Source: an uncultured Ruminococcus sp.
GTDB taxonomy: Bacteria; Bacillota; Clostridia; Oscillospirales; Ruminococcaceae
Reading direction: 5' to 3'
Assembly: GCA_947345935.1 (NCBI GenBank)
Contig: CAMZZN010000002.1
Location: forward strand, 62,001 to 126,000
DNA length: 64,000 nucleotides
Made by a program: the position numbers and the translations under genes. Below are positions 21,215 to 31,026 of this stretch, piece by piece. The first letter of the stretch is position 1; each line of letters begins with the position of its first letter. Under the pieces are notes generated by a model. That model worked only from the letters and a program-made list of their open reading frames with translations, ran no database searches and was not told where the DNA came from.

Positions 21215-21243
21215 TTGACAATACGTAAAAAAAGTGATATACT
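21215..21243 (+). promoter_or_regulatory. Predicted promoter of the XRE-cupin-AMP-binding fusion gene (TTGACA-17-TATACT)
   Basis: TTGACA 21215-21220, TATACT 21238-21243. Confidence 0.8.
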
Positions 21244-21256
21244 AATTCTTATGTAA

Positions 21257-21286
21257 GCGTATACGCAAAGTATACAATATGTATAA
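21257..21286. promoter_or_regulatory. Candidate operator array: three GTATAC/GTATAA sites at 11-bp phasing
   Basis: gcGTATACgc (21259-21264), aaGTATACaa (21270-21275), atGTATAAat (21281-21286) directly downstream of the -10. Confidence 0.55.
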
Positions 21287-21333
21287 ATTCAGCATAAAAA
21301 TCAGCTGATTTTACAGAAAGGAGCAGGCTTACT

Positions 21334-23640
21334 ATGAGTAATTTATTAAATCCGGAATTTAAGATAAGAGAGGTCGCTGAGCGAATTAGAGCTACACGTG
21401 AGTCGGTAGGTCTGACCCCTGAGGAAATGGCTGAAAAAGTAGGAATGACATCCTTTGAATATCTTGCCTATGAGGGTGGGGCAAAGGATTTCAGTTTCTC
21501 GTTTATCTATAAATTCGCAGGCGCAACAGGCGTTGAGATCACTGATCTCATGGAGGGCGAATCCCCTCATATCAATAGTTTTGATATTACGAGAAAAGGT
21601 GAAGGTCTGCCCATTGCACGCCGAAAGGGTCTTACCTATCAGCGTCTTGCCCCGAACTTCAGAAACAAAATCGGAGAACCGTTCCTTGTTACGATTCCAT
21701 ATGTTGATGAAAAGTTCAGAGTTGCCCATCCTCATACCCATGAGGGACAGGAAATGGATATTGTTGTAAGCGGTCAGCTTAAAGTTCAGGTCGGAGATAA
21801 TATCGAGATCCTGAATGAGGGAGACTCTATATATTATGACAGTTCAGAACCCCACGACGAATGGGCTGTAGGCGGCAGCGAGTGCAAATTCTATGCCGTT
21901 GTATTCGGTGCAAACGCTCCGCAGAGAGCTATCCAGCACCTTGATCCCGTTATTCTGCCCGGTGTTACAAACTTCGATCTTGCAAAGGTGGAAAATCCTG
22001 TTGCAGATAAATTTGTGGAAGTTGAAACCGATGAAAACGGCGCAATGAAGAATATCCGCTTCAAGAACGTTGAATCATTTAATTTTGGCTTTGATGTTGT
22101 CGATGTTCTTGCCGAAAAGAATCCTGACAAGTGCGCTCTCATTTATGTTTCCAACGAAATGGAAGAAAAGCGCTTTACGTTCAGCGATATCAAGAAATAC
22201 TCCAATCAGGCGGCTAATTATTTCCGTTCAATGGGAATCCGCAAAGGCGACAGAGTAATGCTCGTCCTCAAAAGACACTATCAGTTCTGGTTTGCAATCA
22301 ATGCGCTCCATAAGCTTGGCGCTATAGTAATTCCGGCTACAAATCAGCTTGTTCAGCATGATTTCACATATCGTTTCCAGGCAGCCGACGTAAAAGCTAT
22401 CGTCTGCACAGGAGACGGCGATGTTGCACATCAGGTCGATCTTGCCGTTGAGGAATGCGGTATGAACATCATTAAGATGATGGCGCACGGTCAGCGTGAC
22501 GGATGGTTCAGCTTCGACGAAGGCATTAAGGGTTGCAGCGACGTATTTGAACGTCCCACTGATCCGAACGAACTCTCCTGCGGTCATGAGCCTAACCTCA
22601 TGTACTTCACTTCAGGAACCACAGGCTATCCTAAAATTGCGGCGCACAGTCATCTGTATGCGCTCGGTCACTTTGTGACAGCCCGCTACTGGCACAATGT
22701 CGATCCTAACGGCATTCATTTTACTATCTCCGATACGGGCTGGGGTAAGGCTCTCTGGGGCAAACTCTACGGTCAATGGCTCAGCGAGACCTGCGTTTTC
22801 GTTTATGACTTTGACCGCTTTGACGCAAATAAGATCCTGCCTATGTTCGCAAAGTACGGTATAACTACTTTCTGCGCTCCACCCACAATGTTCAGATTCT
22901 TTATCAAAGAAGATCTGTCAAAGTTTGATCTCAGCAGCATCAAGTATGCGACAGTAGCCGGAGAAGCTCTTAATCCGGAAGTATACAATCAGTTCCTCAA
23001 GGCAACGGGAGTAAAGCTCATGGAAGGCTTCGGTCAGACTGAAACAACTCTCGTTATAGGAAATTTCGTAGGTATGACGGCTCGTCCCGGTTCTATGGGC
23101 AAGCCTAATGTACAGTATGATGTTGACATTGTTGATCCGGAAGGAAATCCTGTAAAACCCGGCGAGACAGGTGAGATAGTTATACGCACCGACAAGAATA
23201 CGCCTCCCGGACTTTTCCTGGAATACTATAATGACGAGGAAAAGACAACGGAAGCATGGCATGACGGAATTTATCATACGGGCGACACCGCCTGGAAGGA
23301 TGAGGACGGCTATTATTGGTATGTCGGACGTGTTGACGACGTTATTAAGTCGTCCGGCTATCGTATCGGACCATTTGAGATCGAAAGCGTTATTATGGAA
23401 CTTCCGTATGTTCTGGAATGCGGCGTAAGCGCTGCTCCCGATCCTATAAGAGGTCAGGTCGTAAAGGCTTCTATCGTTCTCACTAAGGGAACTGTCGGAA
23501 CTGATGAACTGAAAAAGGAGATCCAGAATTACGTCAAGGAGCATACTGCTCCTTATAAATATCCGAGGATCGTTGAGTTCCGTGACGAACTTCCAAAGAC
23601 TATCAGCGGAAAGATCAGAAGAGTTGAACTTAAAGGTTAA
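21334..23640 (+). CDS. XRE-HTH + cupin + AMP-dependent acyl-CoA synthetase fusion
   Basis: N-term HTH (IRATRESVGLTPEEMAEKVGMTSFEYLAYE), cupin (HPHTHEGQEMDIVVSGQLKVQVG...SIYYDSSEPHDEW), AMP-binding (YFTSGTTGYPKIA, GEIVIRTD, YHTGDTAWKDEDGYYWYVGRVDDVIKSSGYRIGPFEIE). Confidence 0.93.
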   Translation: MSNLLNPEFKIREVAERIRATRESVGLTPEEMAEKVGMTSFEYLAYEGGAKDFSFSFIYKFAGATGVEITDLMEGESPHINSFDITRKGEGLPIARRKGLTYQRLAPNFRNKIGEPFLVTIPYVDEKFRVAHPHTHEGQEMDIVVSGQLKVQVGDNIEILNEGDSIYYDSSEPHDEWAVGGSECKFYAVVFGANAPQRAIQHLDPVILPGVTNFDLAKVENPVADKFVEVETDENGAMKNIRFKNVESFNFGFDVVDVLAEKNPDKCALIYVSNEMEEKRFTFSDIKKYSNQAANYFRSMGIRKGDRVMLVLKRHYQFWFAINALHKLGAIVIPATNQLVQHDFTYRFQAADVKAIVCTGDGDVAHQVDLAVEECGMNIIKMMAHGQRDGWFSFDEGIKGCSDVFERPTDPNELSCGHEPNLMYFTSGTTGYPKIAAHSHLYALGHFVTARYWHNVDPNGIHFTISDTGWGKALWGKLYGQWLSETCVFVYDFDRFDANKILPMFAKYGITTFCAPPTMFRFFIKEDLSKFDLSSIKYATVAGEALNPEVYNQFLKATGVKLMEGFGQTETTLVIGNFVGMTARPGSMGKPNVQYDVDIVDPEGNPVKPGETGEIVIRTDKNTPPGLFLEYYNDEEKTTEAWHDGIYHTGDTAWKDEDGYYWYVGRVDDVIKSSGYRIGPFEIESVIMELPYVLECGVSAAPDPIRGQVVKASIVLTKGTVGTDELKKEIQNYVKEHTAPYKYPRIVEFRDELPKTISGKIRRVELKG

Positions 23641-23652
23641 ATAATATAAAGA

Positions 23653-23683
23653 AAAGCGGCGGTCATTAACTGACCGCCGCTTT
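23653..23683 (+). terminator. Intrinsic terminator
   Basis: aaagcggcggtcattaactgaccgccgcttt. Confidence 0.85.
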
Positions 23684-23719
23684 CCTATTGGAGATATTGT
23701 AAATTGAAGATGTCTTATT

Positions 23720-26242
23720 TTATCCGAAATTTTCCGAAAGGTAGATAGAAATACGATTTTGTAACATATATGCACATTCATCCGGAGTTATTTCATTGTG
23801 GAATAAACGCTGAAGCTCTTCATGATAAATGTCATATACATCATTATACTTTTCCTTATCTTCATTTGTGGCATTGTCAATATCGTAAGATAAAACAGCG
23901 CCGGCAATGTATTTATCAACAATTGCTATGTCATCATCCGTTAAATTTCCAAGTTCGATATACTTCACGTTACCGTTTTCGTCCAAATATCCGGTGGGGT
24001 AGAGGTAGCCGGTATAATTTTCGTATCCGACTGAATATTCATTGTTCTGCGGTTCCTGGTCATTTTTCCTGTATATCTCAAGACCGCTGTTCGTGACCGG
24101 GAATCCGGCTCCTGTATTATATGCGTTCTTACAGCATTTGTCGCTTAGTTGATACTTTATGAACTCCCAGGCAAGTTCTTTGTTTTCCGAGCATTCCGGA
24201 ATAGCAAACTGACGATTCCGAAAGCTGAATACAGCCGTATCCATTTTTCCGTCTACTTCGCCAAGTACGGTAACGTCTTCATTGCCGAAAGTTCCTTTTA
24301 TTTGATATAAATAATTCATGTATCTGCTGATGTGGCTGTTGTTTAAAAGCACCTTATTCTCGATATACCGGCATTGCTGATCTATCCACTGCTGCTGTCT
24401 CTCCTCCTCGGAGGGTTCTTCATAAACGTAATTTTCATCAGGTTCAGGATCGGGCTCGCCTGCCTGACAGTATTCAAGAAATCGGAGGAACTGCGGCGAA
24501 TCAAAGTGACATTCAGCTTTGTCTATGTCCATCCAGTGCCAAAGGCTTATAATGCCTGATCTGCTATACTGCGTCTTATAGCTTTCGTCCTGGGCTTCTC
24601 TGCCAAGTATATTGCTTTCGTTTTCGATATAATCCATGTAGGTATCAAAATCCCATTCTTTTACATCCTTGACAAATTTTGTTTTTGCAGTATTTGGAAG
24701 TAAAAGGCTGAAATTTGTCGGAATTGAATAAATATGACCGTCAAAGTATTCGTCTACGGCGTTCAGCAGACTGGGGACAAAGCTTTCACGGGTAAGGGTA
24801 TCGTCCTTGTCCATAAAATCGTAAAGATCGCATAGAGCGCCCATGCCGGCAAGATCAATTCCGCCGCAAACTCCGGTGGGGGAGTTTCCGCCGTCAAGAA
24901 CCAATATATCCGGCAGATCTCTTTTTGTAACATCTTGTCTGAATTTATTGACGGCTGCGTCGTGAGCGTCATCTAATTTTTTAAAGTAAGCTTCCATCGC
25001 TTCGTCGTCGTTGAAGTCCATATTCTGCGGAACAGGATTATTTTCATTATAATATTTTACCTTGATGCGGCAGTTGCTGTTGTTGTCGTTAAAATCTTCA
25101 ACGACGGAGCTGAAAAATTCATCTTCATTGAACATTCCGACAGTTATTGTCAGAATATTTTCAAGTTCTGCCGGATCGCACTGCGTGAAGCTTTTGAGAC
25201 TGACCGACCAGTCACTGTAATTGGTGATCGGAACAATAAATTCACCGTCAGAGCCAATGGCAAAGTCTGAAAAATTGCTGGAATTAAGTCCGGCTGCGTT
25301 AAGGCTGAAAAGTGATTCTATGGTATTGTTATCTGATCTTATGCCGTAGATCGTTGTCATAGAGCTGACATACATCGAGTAGTCTCCAGAACCGGGAACG
25401 ATATCGTACGATACAGTTTCCGGAAACTTATATGTCAGATCTGTTTTTTCAGCTTTTCCCTCAGAATTTACTTTACAGAACTGTACGATTTCGTCGTTGG
25501 TACGGACAGCGCATATTATATTTCCGTCCTTATCCAAACCGATACTTTCGGCAGAACAGCCGTCATCAACGGTAAGTTCATTGATGTAAGTACCGTCGAT
25601 TGAGAATACCTCGTATGTTCCGTTGATGCTTACCACTAATGTTTTTCCGTCCGAAGCCATTCCGCTTATTGCGGTATCCCTTTCAGGCGTTACTGGACAG
25701 CTTATTATATCGTTTGCAGTGACCACGTTTCCGTCGGGGGCGTAGGTGTATATCCGGAAACTGTAGCTTGCGGCTACGTCATATTCTTCCTGGCTGTAGT
25801 CGGGGGATGATGTGTCAGGGGCGGGGAGATCGCCGTAATCCACGTTGTTTACAAAAGCCACGGCAGTTCCGTCGTCAAGTACGGTGATATTGTAGTTTGC
25901 ACCAACGTTAAAGTCGGGATAATCTACTTCTTTGAATTCCGTAAAGTCACGGTCAGTGATCCAGAACTGCGGAGATTTTTTTCCTGCGCCTAACAGAAGA
26001 TAATTGCTTCCGCCGTTAAAAACGTTGGAGCAGTAGATCATATTCATATCCGTAGGAATCTCAAGAGATTTTCTTTTGTATGCCACATCCGTAAGCTTTA
26101 CGGCAGACATTCCCTCAGCGTCCGGAATTTCATTTCAGGAAACGCCGCCGCTGTTTTTGTTTTTATCTTTATTTTTGCTTTCACATGAAAAGCACGCTGT
26201 GCAGACTGTCAGTGCAGAGATAAATGCAAGTAATTTTTTCAT
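23720..26242 (-). pseudogene. Beta-propeller-like/extracellular solute-binding lipoprotein interrupted by an in-frame TGA after the signal peptide
   Basis: ATG at 26242 gives MKKLLAFISALTVCTACFSCESKNKDKNKNSGGVS-TGA(26135-26137)-NEIPDAEGMSAVKLTDVAYKR..., same frame as the 796-aa ORF starting 26110; paralogous to the upstream gene. Confidence 0.8.
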
Positions 26243-26261
26243 TCTAATCAACCTTTCTTAA

Positions 26262-28676
26262 TTATCCGAACTGCTCGGAGAGATAAATGGATATACGACT
26301 CTGTATCATTGCAGCGCAATCCTCGGCAGAGGATTCACCGTGGAAGAACTTTTCAATTTCATCGTTAAAGATGCGCATTGTTTCAGAAGTCTGTTCGTTG
26401 GTGAAGGCAGCGTAGATGTAGGACTGATCGCTCGGCTTTGCGGAATCTATAAGCTCGTTTACTTCTGCAACGACACTATCATCTACATAGCCGAGACGCT
26501 CGTAGATATAATTTCCGTCTCTATCCTTTATCCACGTATTGTAAACGCAGCCGCCGTAATCTTTGAGAGTAGGTTCGTGTTTATGATCCTCCGGCTGTCT
26601 TTCATATTCCTCTAAAATCTTCATGCCGCTTTTAGTCGGAACAAAATATTTTCCCCAGCCGTAGTTTTCTGTTAAGTAATGATTTTTGTAATAATCGTCG
26701 CTGAGCATATGCTTTATAAATTCCCATGCAAGCTCTTTATTTTCCGAAGCTTTTGTGATTCCGTATGAATTAGATTCAGTCTCTATGACCGGACCGCCGT
26801 TTTCCGATCCGGGTTTACCGAGAACGGTAAACGGTTCACCGCCGAACTCGCCTTTGGTCAAATTAATGTAATCTTTATAACAGAATATAGAACCGTTTGT
26901 AAAAAGCTCACGGTTTTCTCTGATAGCATAGGCATATTTGCGTTCTTCGGCGTCCTGGTCGTATTCTTCGCCCTCGGATGCATATGTGTACTGATTGTCC
27001 GGAATACCCTCATATGCATATTTCAAAGCACGTATAAAGTCAGGAGAATCAAAGTTGCATGAGACATTTTTAAAGTCAAGATAATCGCTGAAACTGTCAA
27101 TACGAAGCCGCTGCCATTGAGTTTCTTCCTTGTTTTTAAATTCGTCAGCCATACCTGCCGGAGGATCTTCAAGAAGATCCAGATATGTATTGAAATTCCA
27201 GTTTTCTATATCTTCCACAAGTTCGGTCTTTGCTATATATGGGAGACGAACTCTGAATGATTCCGGCATCAGGTACAAATGACCGTTAAAATTATAGTCA
27301 AGATGTTCAAGCAGACTTGGTACAAGCGCATCACGGTTGAGGTTTTCGTCATTGTCCATGAACTCATAGAGATCGCAGTAAATATCCATGTTCAGAGTGT
27401 TGAAATCGCCGATCATTCCGTTTATTTCGCTTGAAACGATAATGTCGGGAAGATTACCGCCAAGAGCGTCCTGCTTTATCTGTTCCGTGGCGTCCTCATA
27501 TTCTTCGCTGTCGCCGCCGTATGATTTCAGCGTGATCTGGTAATCCTGATTTTCGTCATTGAAGATTTCAATATATTCTTCCAAAGGCCAGTTCCTGCCG
27601 TAAAAGCCGATTGTGAGCGTCGGGATATTTTCAAGCTCTGAGGGGGCGCAGGGAATAAAACGATTTATTTTGCAAGTCCAGTTGCTGTAATTGGTAATCG
27701 GAACTGCAAAATATCCGTCCGGACACATGACAAAGTTGGAGAAGTTGCTGGAGTTAAGTCCGGCACGGTTGACGTTGAACAGAGGAACGATGGAATCGTC
27801 CCCGGATCTTATGCCGTATATCGTAGTCATGGAACGTATGAACATAGTATAATCGCCCCAGCCCGGCTCTATTTCCCCGTAGACAGTTTCGGAAAGTCCG
27901 TATGTCACAGAGCTTTTCTTTGTCTCGCCCTTGTCGGTTATCTCACGGAGCTGCACGCTGTCGGCATCGGTGCGGATGGCTGCCATAAGCTTTCCGCTGT
28001 TGTTCTTGCCGATATTCTCGATCGTTTCGCCGTCGTTTGCGGTCAGTGCGCCGATATATGTACCGTCTACAGAGAATACTTCGTAACTTCCGTCGATATT
28101 TGCGATAACTGTTTTTCCGTCTGAAACGCAGTCGGTTATTTGCGTCATTTGTTCCGGAAGCGTTGAAAAGCCATTGACTTCGCTGTCGGAGATAAGCTTG
28201 CCGTCGGTGGAAAATGTCATAATCCTGAACGTGTACTCCGCCGCCGCTTCGTATTCTTCAATGTAACGATCATCAGAATTTTCGTCAGGGGCGGGAAGAT
28301 CGCCATGAGTTATGTCGTTCAGAAATACCGTCAATACCCCGTCATCTGAAACGTCCGGCATATAGGAAGCACCGTATCTGAAGTCGGGGATATCCACCTT
28401 TTCAAAGGACGAAAGATCTGCATTTGCGATCCAGAAAGCAACGCCGTCTGATGATGCTCCGGTGATAAAATATTTTGAACATTTGTCAAAAGCATCGACC
28501 CTAAAAATCATCTTCGTGCCGTCCGGTATCTTTATCAGTTCTTTTTTGTAGGCGGTATCGCTCATTTTTTCAGCGTTAAATGAGAGTTCTTTATCCTGTT
28601 TTTCATTTTTTTTTGCGCATGATACAGCGGAAGCACAAAGTGTAATTGCGGAAATTATTGCGAGTATTTTTTTCAT
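26262..28676 (-). CDS. Beta-propeller-like N-terminus plus family-1-like solute-binding domain lipoprotein
   Basis: Signal MKKILAIISAITLCASAVSC; propeller-like repeats; C-terminal SBP features (LPDIIVSSEIN..., ENKELAWEFIKHMLSDDYYK). Confidence 0.8.
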   Translation of the reverse strand: MKKILAIISAITLCASAVSCAKKNEKQDKELSFNAEKMSDTAYKKELIKIPDGTKMIFRVDAFDKCSKYFITGASSDGVAFWIANADLSSFEKVDIPDFRYGASYMPDVSDDGVLTVFLNDITHGDLPAPDENSDDRYIEEYEAAAEYTFRIMTFSTDGKLISDSEVNGFSTLPEQMTQITDCVSDGKTVIANIDGSYEVFSVDGTYIGALTANDGETIENIGKNNSGKLMAAIRTDADSVQLREITDKGETKKSSVTYGLSETVYGEIEPGWGDYTMFIRSMTTIYGIRSGDDSIVPLFNVNRAGLNSSNFSNFVMCPDGYFAVPITNYSNWTCKINRFIPCAPSELENIPTLTIGFYGRNWPLEEYIEIFNDENQDYQITLKSYGGDSEEYEDATEQIKQDALGGNLPDIIVSSEINGMIGDFNTLNMDIYCDLYEFMDNDENLNRDALVPSLLEHLDYNFNGHLYLMPESFRVRLPYIAKTELVEDIENWNFNTYLDLLEDPPAGMADEFKNKEETQWQRLRIDSFSDYLDFKNVSCNFDSPDFIRALKYAYEGIPDNQYTYASEGEEYDQDAEERKYAYAIRENRELFTNGSIFCYKDYINLTKGEFGGEPFTVLGKPGSENGGPVIETESNSYGITKASENKELAWEFIKHMLSDDYYKNHYLTENYGWGKYFVPTKSGMKILEEYERQPEDHKHEPTLKDYGGCVYNTWIKDRDGNYIYERLGYVDDSVVAEVNELIDSAKPSDQSYIYAAFTNEQTSETMRIFNDEIEKFFHGESSAEDCAAMIQSRISIYLSEQFG

Positions 28677-28926
28677 ATAAACACAACCTTTCATAAAAGT
28701 GTTTTCACAAGTAAGTGATTTCATCGTATGAAAAAGACGAAATATTTTTGATAATTGTAGATATGCACAAATAACGGCTTGTCGATGTGTGTAATATCAC
28801 GAATTTTGATTTAGGTCTTTTATTTTTTTCAAGGTTGTGTTATAATTAAAGAAATATACGGAATGCACTTTAAGGCGGTCAATATATGACTGCTTTGATA
28901 AAATTTTTGTTCAGTAGGTGTTGAAA

Positions 28927-30837
28927 ATGGGTAATTTAATTAATATTGCGGTTATTGTTTCAGGTCTGGATGAAGAATACCAGAGCAACATTATAAGCGG
29001 AATCAACAGGTTTGCCCGTGAAAACGAGGTGAATGTTTCCTACTTCGCCGCTTTTGGCGGAATGCTGGCGAGCAAAAGATTCGATATAGGCGAGTACAGC
29101 ATATATAATCTTGTGGATTTCACTAAATTTGACGGCGTTCTTCTTATGACAAATACTATCTGTGACCCGGATGTAAAAGAACGCATAGTTAACAAAGTAA
29201 GAAAAGCAGGCATCCCGGCTGTGGTTATCGACAATTCGGAATATTCAGATATGTATGATATATGTATTGACAATACCACCGCTATGGAGGAAATAGTGCA
29301 TCATGTTATATCTGAGCACGACGCAAAGATCATAAATTATATTTCAGGTCCGCTTTCAAATCCGGAGGCTAAGGAAAGATATGAGGCTTTTCTCAGAGTG
29401 ATGAGTGAAAATGATCTTGAAGCCGACCCGGCAAGAATATTTTACGGCGAATTCAGAAGCGGCGACGGCAAAACGGCTGTGGACGAGTTTGTTAAATCCG
29501 GCTTATCTCTGCCCGACGCTTTTATCTGTGCCAATGACGCAATGGCTCTGACCGCCGTTTCCGCTCTGCAGAAGCTTGGATACAGAGTGCCGGAAGATGT
29601 CATTGTGACCGGTTTTGATTATACGTACAACGCACGAAATTTCTGTCCCGCCCTTACTTCGGTAAAAAGACCACTGTTTACGTCGGGATATAAAGCCTGC
29701 AGCATTGTTTATGATGTAATCAGCGGGGGCAAACCTCACAAAAGCACGATGCTGGAGGCATATCCTGTATTTTCGGAAAGCTGTGGCTGCCTGACAGAAT
29801 CCCCCGACGATTTCAGGGATTTCAAGAGACGTACATATAAGAATACGGAAACTTCAAATTCCAATGTTTCCATGCTTAACCGCCTTACGGCAGGGCTGGC
29901 TGAAACTGAAACAGTTGATGAGCATATGAACGTTATCGGTGATTTTGTGGAGGAACTCGGCTGTGAGAAATTCTGTCTGTGTCTTGCCGACGATTGGCAG
30001 GACGCATATGGCAGCTCTACTGTTACTGAGGACGGCAGCAGTTCTTTTTCCTCGTATATGACGGCTCCTATTATCTGGGACAAGGGAGTAAGGAGAACGG
30101 TCAGCTGTTTCCCGAGCAGCAGTATGTATCCGGAGGAGCAGCTTACGGGAGGTAATATCAGTTATTTCCTGCCGCTTCATTTCCGTGAAAGATGCCTGGG
30201 ATATTACATAATCACTAACGGAGATTTCCCTGTCAGCAGTCTTCTCTGCCATACTCTTACAATGACGATAAGCAATTCTATTGAAAATATCCGCAAGCTT
30301 TTCCACCTGAATAAAGCTATGGAAGAGCTTAACAGAATATACGTTATCGACCCGCTGTGCAATATCTATAACAGAAACGGATTTATAAATCAGGCTGACG
30401 ATATGTACAAGGAATGTGTGAAACAGAAAAAACGCATTATGCTCAGCTTTATTGATATGGACGGATTGAAGTTTATCAATGACAACTACGGTCATAACGA
30501 GGGGGATTTTGCTATACAGCGTCTGGCAGGAGTTATAAGCGACTGCTGCGATCATTCTGCAATATGCGCACGTTTCGGCGGCGACGAGTTTGTGATCTTT
30601 GACACAAATGCGTCGGAGAGCAGCCCTGATACGCTGGCAAGAAAGCTCTGTGTGAAGTTGGATAGTATAAACGCTATTATCAAAAAGCCATATACTCTTT
30701 CTGCAAGCGTAGGAAGCATTCTGTCAGTTCCGGGAGATAACGATACCCTGTACAGCCTTATCAAACAGGCTGACGACAAGATGTACGAGATAAAGAAAAA
30801 GAAACACAACGCAAGAAAGTCTGAAAAAATATCATAA
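28927..30837 (+). CDS. Periplasmic-binding-protein-like (LacI-type ligand domain) fused to GGDEF diguanylate cyclase
   Basis: Peripla_BP_3-like N-terminus (VIVSGLDEEYQSNIISGINRFARENEVNVSYF...VPEDVIVTGFD); GGDEF motif intact (ARFGGDEFVIF); no TM segments. Confidence 0.88.
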   Translation: MGNLINIAVIVSGLDEEYQSNIISGINRFARENEVNVSYFAAFGGMLASKRFDIGEYSIYNLVDFTKFDGVLLMTNTICDPDVKERIVNKVRKAGIPAVVIDNSEYSDMYDICIDNTTAMEEIVHHVISEHDAKIINYISGPLSNPEAKERYEAFLRVMSENDLEADPARIFYGEFRSGDGKTAVDEFVKSGLSLPDAFICANDAMALTAVSALQKLGYRVPEDVIVTGFDYTYNARNFCPALTSVKRPLFTSGYKACSIVYDVISGGKPHKSTMLEAYPVFSESCGCLTESPDDFRDFKRRTYKNTETSNSNVSMLNRLTAGLAETETVDEHMNVIGDFVEELGCEKFCLCLADDWQDAYGSSTVTEDGSSSFSSYMTAPIIWDKGVRRTVSCFPSSSMYPEEQLTGGNISYFLPLHFRERCLGYYIITNGDFPVSSLLCHTLTMTISNSIENIRKLFHLNKAMEELNRIYVIDPLCNIYNRNGFINQADDMYKECVKQKKRIMLSFIDMDGLKFINDNYGHNEGDFAIQRLAGVISDCCDHSAICARFGGDEFVIFDTNASESSPDTLARKLCVKLDSINAIIKKPYTLSASVGSILSVPGDNDTLYSLIKQADDKMYEIKKKKHNARKSEKIS

Positions 30838-30843
30838 GAAAAA

Positions 30844-30872
30844 CGGCGTCTGACTAATTTAGTCAGACGCCG
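30844..30872. repeat. Copy 1 of 29-bp palindromic terminator stem (direct repeat of 32147-32175)
   Basis: CGGCGTCTGACTAATTTAGTCAGACGCCG. Confidence 0.95.
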
Positions 30873-31026
30873 CAGTTGTTTTGCCAGGCTTTATCGACAA
30901 TCTGGAACGATAGGATAAGCTGAATGCCCTTGCCTTTTTACAAACAATAGTATGTATTTATATACTTTTTTCTTGTTTGATTCGTTTTTAGGAACATATT
31001 AATAAAACTGATTCACTATCATATAA

